64,000 nt of DNA from Croceimicrobium sp965228705 (lineage in GTDB: Bacteria; Bacteroidota; Bacteroidia; Flavobacteriales; Schleiferiaceae): positions 3,658,001 to 3,722,000 of the forward strand of contig NZ_OZ245832.1 of NCBI RefSeq assembly GCF_965228705.1. Direction: 5' to 3'. Both the position numbers and the translations under genes were made by a program. Position 1 is the stretch's first letter. Each line of letters begins with the position of its first letter. This document shows, in pieces, positions 33,310-40,985 of this stretch. The notes under the pieces were generated by a model that was not told the DNA's origin, searched no databases, and was given only the letters and a program-made list of their open reading frames with translations.

Positions 33310-34764
33310 ATGAATTCAGGTGAATTGATGAAGAAGCGGGCCGGCTTGGTAGCGGGGCCCTTGGCTTTTATCTTCCTTAATTATTTCTTTAAGGCTCCAC
33401 AGTTGGAGGCTGAGGCTCAGGCGGTTTTAGCTTGTGCTGCTTGGATTGCCATTTGGTGGATTACCGAAGCGATTGCTATTTCGGCCACCGCCTTATTACC
33501 CATTGTACTTTTTCCTTTGAGTGGCGCCATGCCCCTAAAGGAGGCGGTAGGCGGGTATAGTCATCCCTATATTTTTCTCTTTATCGGCGGCTTCGTTTTA
33601 GCCCTATCCATGGAGAAATGGAATTTACATCGCCGTTTGGCCTTAATGATTATTAATGCGATTGGCAGCAGTCCACCCCGAATAATATTGGGCTTTATGT
33701 TGGCCACCGCTTTTCTGAGCATGTGGATTTCCAATACGGCGACCACCGTAATGATGTTGCCCATTGGTTTGGCGATCATTCGCTTGTCTAGCGATCAGAA
33801 TGATTTTAGCAAGGCCTTAATGTTGGCCATTGCCTACAGTGCTTCGATCGGAGGAATAGCCACCATTATTGGAACGCCTCCCAATTTGATATTGGCGGGG
33901 GTATTGGAAGAAACCTATGGAGTGGAACTTAGCTTTATGAAATGGTTTGTTTTTGGACTTCCCTTCGCTTTGATTTTGCTCTTTATCAGCTGGTATTACA
34001 TCAGTTATAAGGCCTTTCGCCTAAAGGATTTGAATTTAAGCGGGGTGAGTGAAAATGTGGAGGAGCAAATTCAAGCTTTGGGGCCATTAAGCGCTCCCGA
34101 GATACGCATCTTGATCATATTTGGATTAACGGCTTTCGCCTGGATTAGTAGATCCTTCTTATTACAACAGTGGATTCCCGCTTTGGATGATGCCATAATA
34201 GCCATCGTAGCAGCCCTGATTTTGTTTATCGTTCCGTCAAAAATGGGCGCTGGTCCCATCATGGACTGGGAGGATATGAGAGGCCTCCCCTGGGGTGTCT
34301 TATTATTATTTGGAGGGGGAATATCTCTGGCCATAGGCTTTGCCCGTAGTGGCTTAGCCGATTGGCTGGGGCATCAGCTCAGCAGTTTGGAAGGAACCGG
34401 CTTTTTACTGCTACTCTTAATTCTGGTGGTATCTGTAAACTTCTTAACGGAGATTACTTCCAATTTGGCTACTACTTCGGTGGTGCTACCCATATTGGCG
34501 CCTTTGGCTTTAAGCCTGGATTTGCATCCTTTTAGCTTGATGGTTGCGGTAGCAATCGCTGCTTCCTGTGCTTTCATGCTTCCGGTGGCCACACCACCCA
34601 ATGCTCTCGTTTTTGGCAGTGGCGTGATTCAATTAAAGGACATGCTGCGCACCGGTATTTGGCTTAACCTGCTATCAGCTTTCTTGTTGATCTTCTTTGT
34701 TTATTTCATCTTACCCTGGTTTTGGGGTTTTGACCCTGGGGTGCATCCGACAAGTTTCGGTTGA
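33310..34764 (+). CDS. SLC13/DASS-family sodium:dicarboxylate symporter
   Basis: A 484-residue inner-membrane transporter with 11-12 spans. The two hallmark SNT hairpins are present: MWISNTATTVMMLPI and, in the second repeat, EITSNLATTSVVLPI; the TPPNLIL and ATPPNALVFG loops complete the sodium/carboxylate site. VcINDY-like members import succinate, malate and fumarate with sodium. It starts 12 bp after the lipoprotein hydrolase. The stop codon (TGA at 34762) lies inside the left arm of a covarying palindrome. Together with DcuC on the other side of the MocR-like gene, the locus holds two C4-dicarboxylate carriers. Confidence 0.92.
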   Translation: MNSGELMKKRAGLVAGPLAFIFLNYFFKAPQLEAEAQAVLACAAWIAIWWITEAIAISATALLPIVLFPLSGAMPLKEAVGGYSHPYIFLFIGGFVLALSMEKWNLHRRLALMIINAIGSSPPRIILGFMLATAFLSMWISNTATTVMMLPIGLAIIRLSSDQNDFSKALMLAIAYSASIGGIATIIGTPPNLILAGVLEETYGVELSFMKWFVFGLPFALILLFISWYYISYKAFRLKDLNLSGVSENVEEQIQALGPLSAPEIRILIIFGLTAFAWISRSFLLQQWIPALDDAIIAIVAALILFIVPSKMGAGPIMDWEDMRGLPWGVLLLFGGGISLAIGFARSGLADWLGHQLSSLEGTGFLLLLLILVVSVNFLTEITSNLATTSVVLPILAPLALSLDLHPFSLMVAVAIAASCAFMLPVATPPNALVFGSGVIQLKDMLRTGIWLNLLSAFLLIFFVYFILPWFWGFDPGVHPTSFG

Positions 34765-34779
34765 ATTGCAAATTCAACC
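34759..34779. repeat. Covarying palindrome, copy 8
   Basis: Arms GGTTGAATT / AATTCAACC around GCA, followed by TAGC. The left arm contains the stop codon of the SLC13 gene. Confidence 0.85.
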
Positions 34780-34817
34780 TAGCTTCATAGCCTAAGTTCA
34801 CTCTAAAATCACATCCT

Positions 34818-34840
34818 GGATTGAATTTGCAATTCAATCC
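34818..34840. repeat. Covarying palindrome, copy 9 (opposite orientation)
   Basis: Arms GGATTGAATT / AATTCAATCC around TGC. It ends 3 bp before the stop of the convergent DUF779 gene, so the two copies face each other between convergent genes. Confidence 0.85.
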
Positions 34841-34843
34841 CAA

Positions 34844-35215
34844 CTAAATCACCCCTTCCTTGACTAAAGTCTTATACTCCTCATCACTAAAGAGCCTAGA
34901 CCGAATTATAAACCTTTCTCCATATGGGATTTCCAGGGAAAAGCTGGAGCCCCGGCCGCGGGTGCTGTCTAAGGTGAGGTGGGTATGCTTCCAATACTCA
35001 TATTGATCGCGCGACATGTAAAAGGGATGTTTCAGGATATGCCCAAGCAAGACATCACTTTCGCCGATTTTAAATTCACCGCGCTCAAAGCACATGGGAG
35101 CGGAGCCATCACAGCAGCCACCACTTTGATGAAACATTAAATCACCATACTGAGCTTCGAGTTTATGAATGAGTTCTAAAGCTGCTTCCGTAGCACCAAT
35201 GCGTTCAATTTTCAT
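34844..35215 (-). CDS. DUF779 protein of aldehyde dehydrogenase loci
   Basis: A 123-residue cytoplasmic protein. The ATG at 35215 (MKIERIGATEAAL) is preferred to an upstream one that would add residues overlapping the hairpin region. The DUF779 core is clear: HQSGGCCDGSAPMC with its conserved cysteines, then DVLLGHI and PFYMSRDQYEYWKHT. DUF779 genes are regularly found next to acetaldehyde-type dehydrogenases, as here (68 bp after the ALDH gene). The Cys cluster suggests metal or thiol chemistry, but the function is not known. A hairpin lies between the two genes and may lower its expression. Confidence 0.88.
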   Translation of the reverse strand: MKIERIGATEAALELIHKLEAQYGDLMFHQSGGCCDGSAPMCFERGEFKIGESDVLLGHILKHPFYMSRDQYEYWKHTHLTLDSTRGRGSSFSLEIPYGERFIIRSRLFSDEEYKTLVKEGVI

Positions 35216-35234
35216 AAGCTGTTTTTTTGAAATG

Positions 35235-35262
35235 AAAAGCCCCGACACGGGCGGTCGGGGCC
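35235..35262 (-). terminator. Hairpin between ALDH and DUF779 genes
   Basis: GCCCCGAC (35239-35246) pairs with GTCGGGGC (35254-35261), loop of 7, followed on the minus strand by CTTTTCATTTC. It is strong enough to terminate or attenuate between the two genes. Confidence 0.65.
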
Positions 35263-35282
35263 AGTATGAAAATGGCTATCTA

Positions 35283-36806
35283 CTAAAAGAAGCCCAGTTT
35301 ATTCTTGTCGTAAGAAATCAACATATTCTTGGTTTGGCGATAGTGATTCAGCATCATTTTATGCGTTTCACGACCAAAGCCTGATTTCTTATAACCTCCA
35401 AAGGGAGCATGTGCAGGATAGGCATGGTAGCAGTTTACCCAAACCCGACCGGCTTTAATTTCACGAGGTAGTTTGTAGATCTCATGCGCATCGCGAGTCC
35501 AAACGCCAGCACCTAAACCGTAAAGGGTGTCATTGGCAATTTCAATTGCTTCTTCCATGGTTTTGAAAGTGGTTACAGAGGTTACCGGACCAAAGATCTC
35601 TTCCTGGAAGACCCGCATTTTATTGTGGCCTTTCAAGATGGTAGGCTGAATGTAATAGCCTTCTTCCAAACCTGAATTAAGATTGGCGGCAGCTCCTCCG
35701 CAAAGCACCTCGGCACCTTCTTGCTTGCCAATTTCGATATAGGAAAGGATTTTCTCGTACTGATCATTGGAAGCTTGAGCACCCATCATGGTATCTTCCG
35801 CTAAGGGATGGCCCATTTTAATTGCTTTGGTACGAGCTACCACTCGCTCCATGAATTTGTCATAAATGTCTTCGTGTACCAAAATCCGTGAAGGACATGT
35901 ACATACTTCCCCTTGGTTTAAGGCAAACATCACTGCGCCTTCTACACATTTGTCGAAGAAGGCATCATCGGCATCGGCAATGCTCTTCATGAAGATATTG
36001 GGTGATTTACCTCCTAGTTCCATGGTAACCGGAATCAGGTTTTCAGAAGCATATTGCATGATCAAACGACCGGTAGTAGTTTCACCAGTAAAGGCCACTT
36101 TGGCCACTCGTGGGGAGGTGGCGAGGGGTTTTCCGGCTTCAGGGCCAAATCCGCTTACTACATTAATTACCCCGGCAGGAACTACTTCGGCAATTAACTC
36201 CATCAAAACCATAATGCTGGTAGGTGTTTGTTCAGCGGGCTTAACTACGGTAGTACATCCGGCTGCTAAAGCGGGAGCAATTTTCCAGGTAGCCATTAAA
36301 AGCGGGAAGTTCCAGGGGATAATTTGACCTACCACTCCTAAGGGCTCCTGCAGGTTAATGCTTACCGTATTTTCATCATGCTCGGACATGGTGCTTTCAT
36401 CGGCACGAATAACGCCGGCGAAATAGCGGAAGTGATCAATACAAAGGGGGATGTCAGCAGCGCGGGTTTCGCGCAAAGCTTTACCATTGTCCAGGGTTTC
36501 AACCCGCGCTAATAATTCGGCATTGGCCTCCATAATGTCGGCAATCTTTAAAAGGGTATTGCTACGTTCAATGGCACTGGCCTTACTCCAGGTGGCAAAA
36601 GCCTTGTGGGCAGCGTCCAGAGCAAGCTCAATATCCTGTGCATTACCTTGGGCGGCATGGGATAGAACTTTACCGTCAACCGGACTAATATTTTCAAAAT
36701 AGGCACCGCTGCTAGGCTTTATCCACTCACCACCAATAAAGTGATTGTACTGATTTTTAATTTGGGGGCGCTCCACCGCTTGCTGTGGCGTATTCATTAC
36801 ATCCAT
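35283..36806 (-). CDS. Aldehyde dehydrogenase (AldB/ExaC-like)
   Basis: A 507-residue NAD(P)-dependent enzyme oxidising aldehydes, probably acetaldehyde or other short aldehydes, to acids. Start taken at the ATG 36806. Visible: cofactor-binding IIPWNFPLLMATWKIAPALAAG, VAFTGETTTGR, the general base in MELGGKSPNIF, the catalytic Cys in NQGEVCTCPSR, and EEIFGPVTSV. The pairing with DUF779 and with a divergent AraC regulator is the usual setting for AldB/ExaC-type enzymes. Cytoplasmic homotetramer by family knowledge. Confidence 0.93.
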   Translation of the reverse strand: MDVMNTPQQAVERPQIKNQYNHFIGGEWIKPSSGAYFENISPVDGKVLSHAAQGNAQDIELALDAAHKAFATWSKASAIERSNTLLKIADIMEANAELLARVETLDNGKALRETRAADIPLCIDHFRYFAGVIRADESTMSEHDENTVSINLQEPLGVVGQIIPWNFPLLMATWKIAPALAAGCTTVVKPAEQTPTSIMVLMELIAEVVPAGVINVVSGFGPEAGKPLATSPRVAKVAFTGETTTGRLIMQYASENLIPVTMELGGKSPNIFMKSIADADDAFFDKCVEGAVMFALNQGEVCTCPSRILVHEDIYDKFMERVVARTKAIKMGHPLAEDTMMGAQASNDQYEKILSYIEIGKQEGAEVLCGGAAANLNSGLEEGYYIQPTILKGHNKMRVFQEEIFGPVTSVTTFKTMEEAIEIANDTLYGLGAGVWTRDAHEIYKLPREIKAGRVWVNCYHAYPAHAPFGGYKKSGFGRETHKMMLNHYRQTKNMLISYDKNKLGFF

Positions 36807-36893
36807 GTTCAATGTTTTTTTGATTAGACCCTCTCAAAGTCAAAACATTAAAACAGATTCAATTTGCTGCGCGTCCCTTTCAATTTGCTCAAA

Positions 36894-36949
36894 GTCTAAA
36901 ATTGAAAGCCCTTTTGTCTGCGTCTAAACTTTTTTGCTCTGCGTCTAAA
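36894..36949. promoter_or_regulatory. Direct repeats GTCTAAA between ALDH and AraC genes, likely AraC operator
   Basis: TCTGCGTCTAAA occurs twice, at 36917-36928 and 36938-36949, exactly 21 bp apart, and a shorter GTCTAAA is at 36894-36900. Direct half-sites one or two turns apart are typical of AraC-family binding. They lie between the divergent ALDH and AraC genes. Confidence 0.65.
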
Positions 36950-36952
36950 ATG

Positions 36953-36982
36953 CTTGAGCTACAGTTAATTATTGTAGATTTG
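36953..36982 (+). promoter_or_regulatory. Promoter of the AraC gene
   Basis: TAGATTTG at 36975-36982 matches the Bacteroidota -7 box (TANNTTTG); CTTG at 36953-36956 is a weak -33 element. The gene starts 25 bp downstream, and the operator repeats lie immediately upstream. Confidence 0.5.
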
Positions 36983-37007
36983 ACAGTATAGCTAAAGGAA
37001 GAATTTT

Positions 37008-37931
37008 ATGCCGAACTATTTGCAGCAGCCTTCGCTAACCCAGTCGCGGGATTTAAAGAGCTTGGTCGAGAACCGCACCACTTACAGCCACAATCAATTT
37101 GAATTAAATGTCTTTGAAACACATTTAAAGGCGCATGAGGTGGAGTTGCAGTTTCAAGACTTTGTTTTTACCTCCATGTTTAGAGGGAAGAAGGTGATGC
37201 ATTTAGAAGGTAAAGGCGCATTTGACTATCTGCCAGGTGAATCGGTAATCATCGCACCGGGTGAAAAAATGGTCATCGACTTTCCGGAAGCCTGTGAGGA
37301 GAATCCCACCCAATGCCTGGCAATTGAAATCGGTGATGATCTGATTTCAAAGACTGCAGACCTCCTCAATGAGAAATTCAATAAACCCCAGGCCTGTGGC
37401 GATTGGAGTTTAGATATGAAAATCCATCATCTTTTAAATGGTGAGGATTTAGCTAATGCCCTCAATCGATTGGTACATCTTTCGGTTAATGAGCAGGCCA
37501 AGCTTAAAGATGCCTTGCTGGATTTAGCCATGCAGGAAATGATCATCCGATTAATGCAAACTCAGGCGCGTAGTTTATTGATCCGCGATTATAAGCGCAG
37601 TTCGGTGTCTAATCCTATGTCTGCGGCGGTGGACTACCTGTCTCAACATCTTACCGAAAGTATTGCCATGAAGGATATTGCCGCGAAGGCCTGCATGAGT
37701 CGCGCGAAATTCTTTGCCAAGTTTAAAGAGATGTATGGCGAAACCCCGGCTCGTTTCTTACAGCGTTTACGATTGGAAAAGGCCCGCCAATTACTCCTTA
37801 ATACCGAAGCCAGCATTAGTGAAGTAGCGATGAGCTGCGGTTTTGAGAATCTATCCCATTTTACTACCGCCTTTAAAAAGGAAACCGGCCAAACTCCCGG
37901 CCAATATCGCAAAGTCGATTGGGCTTCTTAA
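37008..37931 (+). CDS. AraC-family regulator of the aldehyde dehydrogenase genes
   Basis: A 307-residue regulator. The N-terminal 190 residues form a cupin-like sensor (FVFTSMFRGKKVMHLEGKGAFDYLPGESVIIAPGEKM). The C-terminal 100 residues are the double HTH (SIAMKDIAAKACMSRAKFFAKF, then SISEVAMSCGFENLSHFTTAFK, ending GQTPGQYR). It is divergent from the ALDH/DUF779 pair and separated from it by direct-repeat half-sites, so it most likely activates them on sensing an aldehyde or alcohol. Ligand unknown. Confidence 0.9.
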   Translation: MPNYLQQPSLTQSRDLKSLVENRTTYSHNQFELNVFETHLKAHEVELQFQDFVFTSMFRGKKVMHLEGKGAFDYLPGESVIIAPGEKMVIDFPEACEENPTQCLAIEIGDDLISKTADLLNEKFNKPQACGDWSLDMKIHHLLNGEDLANALNRLVHLSVNEQAKLKDALLDLAMQEMIIRLMQTQARSLLIRDYKRSSVSNPMSAAVDYLSQHLTESIAMKDIAAKACMSRAKFFAKFKEMYGETPARFLQRLRLEKARQLLLNTEASISEVAMSCGFENLSHFTTAFKKETGQTPGQYRKVDWAS

Positions 37932-37968
37932 TCCAAATCAAATAATCATCTAGCTTGAATTTGTAACT

Positions 37969-37991
37969 AGCTTGAATTTGTAATTCAAGCT
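37969..37991. repeat. Covarying palindrome, copy 10 (opposite orientation)
   Basis: Arms AGCTTGAATT / AATTCAAGCT around TGT, with CTAG at the left edge; a partial duplicate of the left arm lies at 37951-37966. Confidence 0.85.
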
Positions 37992-38003
37992 AAAGTCAAT
38001 ATC

Positions 38004-38024
38004 GGTCGAATTGCAAATTCGACC
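38004..38024. repeat. Covarying palindrome, copy 11
   Basis: Arms GGTCGAATT / AATTCGACC around GCA, followed by TAG. Confidence 0.85.
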
Positions 38025-38030
38025 TAGGCT

Positions 38031-38065
38031 AGTCTACCGTCTACAATCTATCGTCTACCATCTCC
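38031..38065 (+). repeat. Heptanucleotide repeat (TCTANNN)n
   Basis: TCTACCG TCTACAA TCTATCG TCTACCA TCT in 7-bp register. The same heptad type flanks the S23-like gene at 48925-48973 (on the minus strand) and 49358-49391. It may be a relic of such an element. Confidence 0.75.
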
Positions 38066-38068
38066 AAA

Positions 38069-38088
38069 ATTTAATCATTTGATTAAAT
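38069..38088. promoter_or_regulatory. TetR operator before the TetR gene
   Basis: ATTTAATCA (38069-38077), TT, TGATTAAAT (38080-38088) is a palindrome with 9-bp arms. A related site is in front of the efflux operon. The promoter -7 box TATATTTG lies just downstream at 38116-38123, so bound repressor would block transcription. Confidence 0.7.
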
Positions 38089-38139
38089 CTCTTGTTTAAT
38101 TCCTTTTTTCTGCTTTATATTTGCCTAAGATTTAAGGTA

Positions 38140-38760
38140 ATGGCCCCCAAAACGGACGAAAGCACAGAGTTGAAAATCAAGGAAGCAGCACGAAAGGTCT
38201 TCCATAGCAAGGGATTTGCAGGGGCCAAAACGCGAGATATCGCGGAGGAAGCAGGTATCAACCTGGCGCTCTTGAATTACTATTTCCGCTCTAAGCAAAA
38301 GCTTTTTGAAATCATCATGCTCGAGTCCATGCAGCAGTTTATGCATTCGATGTCAGGTGTTTTTAATGATATGGATTCGACTTTTGATGAAAAGCTGGAG
38401 CTGATTGCCGAGCGCTATCTGAATCTCTTTAGTCAGGAACCCGACCTCCCCATTTTTATGCTAACCGAGTTAAGGCAGGGCCAAGGGGCGGAGGTGATCA
38501 AGCATATCAATCTCAGGTCCATTTTATTGGAATCGTATTTCGTAAAGCAGTACGCGGAACTGCAAGCCCAGGGCAAAATAGGGCCTATGCCTTTCCTGCA
38601 ATTTGTACTCAATTTGATGTCATTCTGCGTCTTTCCTTTTATGGCGGCGCCCATCATTAAGCATATTGGCGGATTAAAGGATGCGGAGTTTACAGCAATG
38701 GTAGAAGAGCGAAAGCGCCTGATTCCAATATGGGTGCAAAGTATGCTGCGGGCCGACTAA
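38140..38760 (+). CDS. TetR-family repressor of the efflux operon
   Basis: A 206-residue regulator. The ATG at 38140 is used because the longer frame (from 38092) runs through the promoter. The HTH is typical (AARKVFHSKGFAGAKTRDIA, then EEAGINLALLNYYF), followed by a helical ligand domain of about 150 residues with a TetR_C-like pattern. It sits 48 bp before the TolC-family gene, and related palindromes lie both upstream of itself and upstream of the operon, implying autorepression and control of the pump. Its place resembles CecR (YbiH), which controls ybhGFSR in E. coli. Confidence 0.9.
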   Translation: MAPKTDESTELKIKEAARKVFHSKGFAGAKTRDIAEEAGINLALLNYYFRSKQKLFEIIMLESMQQFMHSMSGVFNDMDSTFDEKLELIAERYLNLFSQEPDLPIFMLTELRQGQGAEVIKHINLRSILLESYFVKQYAELQAQGKIGPMPFLQFVLNLMSFCVFPFMAAPIIKHIGGLKDAEFTAMVEERKRLIPIWVQSMLRAD

Positions 38761-38775
38761 TATTTTTTTGACTGT

Positions 38776-38797
38776 GGATTAAACAAATGATTAAATC
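38776..38797. promoter_or_regulatory. Second TetR site, before the efflux operon
   Basis: In ATTAAACAAATGATTAAAT (38778-38796) the right half is identical, in reverse complement, to the half-site before the TetR gene; 17 of 20 positions agree overall. It lies between the repressor stop and the TolC-family start. Confidence 0.65.
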
Positions 38798-38808
38798 AAA
38801 ATACTAAG

Positions 38809-40071
38809 ATGAATCGAAAAGTGAAGATTAGCCATTGGGGGCTTCTGTTCTTTTTGCTGTCGATTGGACTGCAAGGGCAGACCCTTTCGCTCGACTCTTG
38901 TTTGCAGTGGGCGCGGCAAAATTATCCTTCCATCAAACAATTGGATTTAATAGCCCAGTCGGAGAACTATTCCGTTTCCAATGTGCGCAAGGCTTATTTG
39001 CCCCAATTTCAGTTGGCGGGTCAAGCTACCTATCAGTCGGATGTAACTTCCTTACCGATCCAGATTCCCAATATGAATATCCCCGAATTGAGCAAAGGTC
39101 AGTATCGGGTATATGGGGAGCTCAATCAATCCTTAACCGCGCTCTTTACTACTTCAGGCAAGGAAGATTTAACCCGTGCCCAAATGGCTGTTCAGGATAA
39201 GCAAGTACAAGTGGAGCTATTTAAAATTCGAGAGCGAGTTATTCAATTGTATTTCGGGATTATGCTTTTAGAAATTCAGGAGGATCAATTGCAATTGACT
39301 CGATCTGATTTGGAGGCCAGACAAAAGGAAATGCAAGCCGCATTGGACAATGGAATAATCACTTCCGTGGATTTAGCGCAAATCAAGGCAGAAATGCTAA
39401 AGTTGGATCAGAAGCAAATTGATTTGCGATCTATGGATAAGGCTTACCGCGCTATGTTTAGTCAGATGATTGGTCGCTCCGCCCAAAATGCTCAGTTCGA
39501 AAAACCCAACAACCGCGAGCAAGCAGTGGAGATTAATCGTCCCGAACTGCAATTGTTTGGTCAGCAACAAAGGGCAATCGACTTACAAAGGGATTTGGTG
39601 GATCAGCAAAAGCTTCCTCAAATCAGTTTGTTCTTCCAGGGTGGTTATGGTCGCCCTGCTTTAAATATGCTGAACAATGATTTTGATCTCTATTATATCG
39701 GTGGACTGCGCTTGCAATGGAACTTCAGTAGCTTTTATACTGCCGGCAATCAAAAGAAAATTCTAAAGCTGGAGCATTCGAAGGTATCTGCTCAGCAAGA
39801 GAGCTTTGTGTACCAAACTCAATTGCAATTGGCCCAAGAGCTGGCCGATTTGGAGCGCCTGGATTCGGTGATGAGCAAGGACCTAAGTCTGCTGGAATTA
39901 CAAGAAGAAATTCTGGAGTCCAGTGCCGTACAATTAAAGGAAGGTACGCTGCAAACCAGCGAGTATTTACGTCGCTTGAATAATGTGAGTCGTACTCGTC
40001 AGGATTTGGAGCTTCATCGCCTGCAAAGGTTAATGGCCGAATATCAATATGCCAACACTCAGGGAAACTAA
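38809..40071 (+). CDS. TolC-family outer-membrane channel protein
   Basis: A 420-residue protein with a signal peptide (ending LQGQ) and two outer-membrane-efflux-protein repeats: LSLDSCLQWARQNYPSIKQLDL at the start of the first, long amphipathic coiled coils (LEARQKEMQAALDNGIITSVDLAQIKAEML), and a second repeat after residue 250. It forms the outer-membrane exit of the tripartite pump. First gene of the operon behind the TetR site, 17 bp before the adaptor. Confidence 0.9.
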   Translation: MNRKVKISHWGLLFFLLSIGLQGQTLSLDSCLQWARQNYPSIKQLDLIAQSENYSVSNVRKAYLPQFQLAGQATYQSDVTSLPIQIPNMNIPELSKGQYRVYGELNQSLTALFTTSGKEDLTRAQMAVQDKQVQVELFKIRERVIQLYFGIMLLEIQEDQLQLTRSDLEARQKEMQAALDNGIITSVDLAQIKAEMLKLDQKQIDLRSMDKAYRAMFSQMIGRSAQNAQFEKPNNREQAVEINRPELQLFGQQQRAIDLQRDLVDQQKLPQISLFFQGGYGRPALNMLNNDFDLYYIGGLRLQWNFSSFYTAGNQKKILKLEHSKVSAQQESFVYQTQLQLAQELADLERLDSVMSKDLSLLELQEEILESSAVQLKEGTLQTSEYLRRLNNVSRTRQDLELHRLQRLMAEYQYANTQGN

Positions 40072-40088
40072 AACAAGAATCTTAAGCC

Positions 40089-40985
40089 ATGAAAAAAATA
40101 ACACTCTTTATCGCCAGCCTCTTACTATTCACGAATTGCAGTAATTCTGAGGCCGAATTTGATGCCACAGGCAATTTTGAAGCCGATGAAATCATTGTTT
40201 CTTCCGAGGCCAATGGCGAAATTCAAAAATGGGAATTGCAGGAAGGTAGCTCTGTTACAGAAGGACAGGTTTTAGCCTTGATAGACACCACCGCTTTGCA
40301 TTTACAGAAAAGGCAGTTAATGGCTCAAATCGCGGTGGCCGAGTCGCATACCCAAGGCGTAGCACAGCAAACGGCCGCCTTACGAGCCACCCTTGGCAAT
40401 CTATACTATGAAGAAAAACGCCTGAAGAAATTATTGGCCGCCAATGCCGCTACTCGCAAGCAAATAGATGATATCAATTTTCAGATCATTCATACCAAGG
40501 AACAGTTAGTAGCCCTGCAGGATAAACTGGAGGATGCCAATGAATCGGTTCGCCGGGAGGTAAGAGCTCTGGAATTACAAATTGAGCAGATTGATTTGAA
40601 GATAGATAAAGCCGTGGTTCAAAGTCCTATTGCTGGTCGAATCCTACAGACCTACAGCTTTAAAGGGGAATTGGCGGCCGCCGGAAAGCCTCTGTTTAAA
40701 GTGGCGGCTCTCGATCCTATTTATCTACGTGCTTATGTAAGTGGTGATCAACTGGCGCAAATCAAATTGGATATGCCGGTGCAAGTTTTAACGGACAATG
40801 GGGATGGCGATATGCATCAGGCAGAAGGACGGATTAGCTGGATTAGCGATCAGTCGGAATTCACTCCTAAAAGTATCCAAACCAAAGATGAAAGAGCCAA
40901 TCGGGTATATGCCATTAAAGTGCGTGTGCCGAATGACGGTCGCTATAAAATTGGCATGTACGGCGAAGTAAAGTGGACTGACTAA
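40089..40985 (+). CDS. HlyD-family periplasmic adaptor lipoprotein
   Basis: A 298-residue adaptor with a signal and lipobox (SLLLFTNC). A biotinyl-lipoyl half-motif (DEIIVSSEANGEIQKWELQEGSSVTEGQVLALID) is followed by a long coiled-coil hairpin (residues about 75-175) and the second half (DKAVVQSPIAGRILQ), then a beta-barrel domain. It links the ABC permeases to the TolC-like channel, like E. coli YbhG. Its stop overlaps the start of the next gene (TAATG). Confidence 0.9.
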   Translation: MKKITLFIASLLLFTNCSNSEAEFDATGNFEADEIIVSSEANGEIQKWELQEGSSVTEGQVLALIDTTALHLQKRQLMAQIAVAESHTQGVAQQTAALRATLGNLYYEEKRLKKLLAANAATRKQIDDINFQIIHTKEQLVALQDKLEDANESVRREVRALELQIEQIDLKIDKAVVQSPIAGRILQTYSFKGELAAAGKPLFKVAALDPIYLRAYVSGDQLAQIKLDMPVQVLTDNGDGDMHQAEGRISWISDQSEFTPKSIQTKDERANRVYAIKVRVPNDGRYKIGMYGEVKWTD

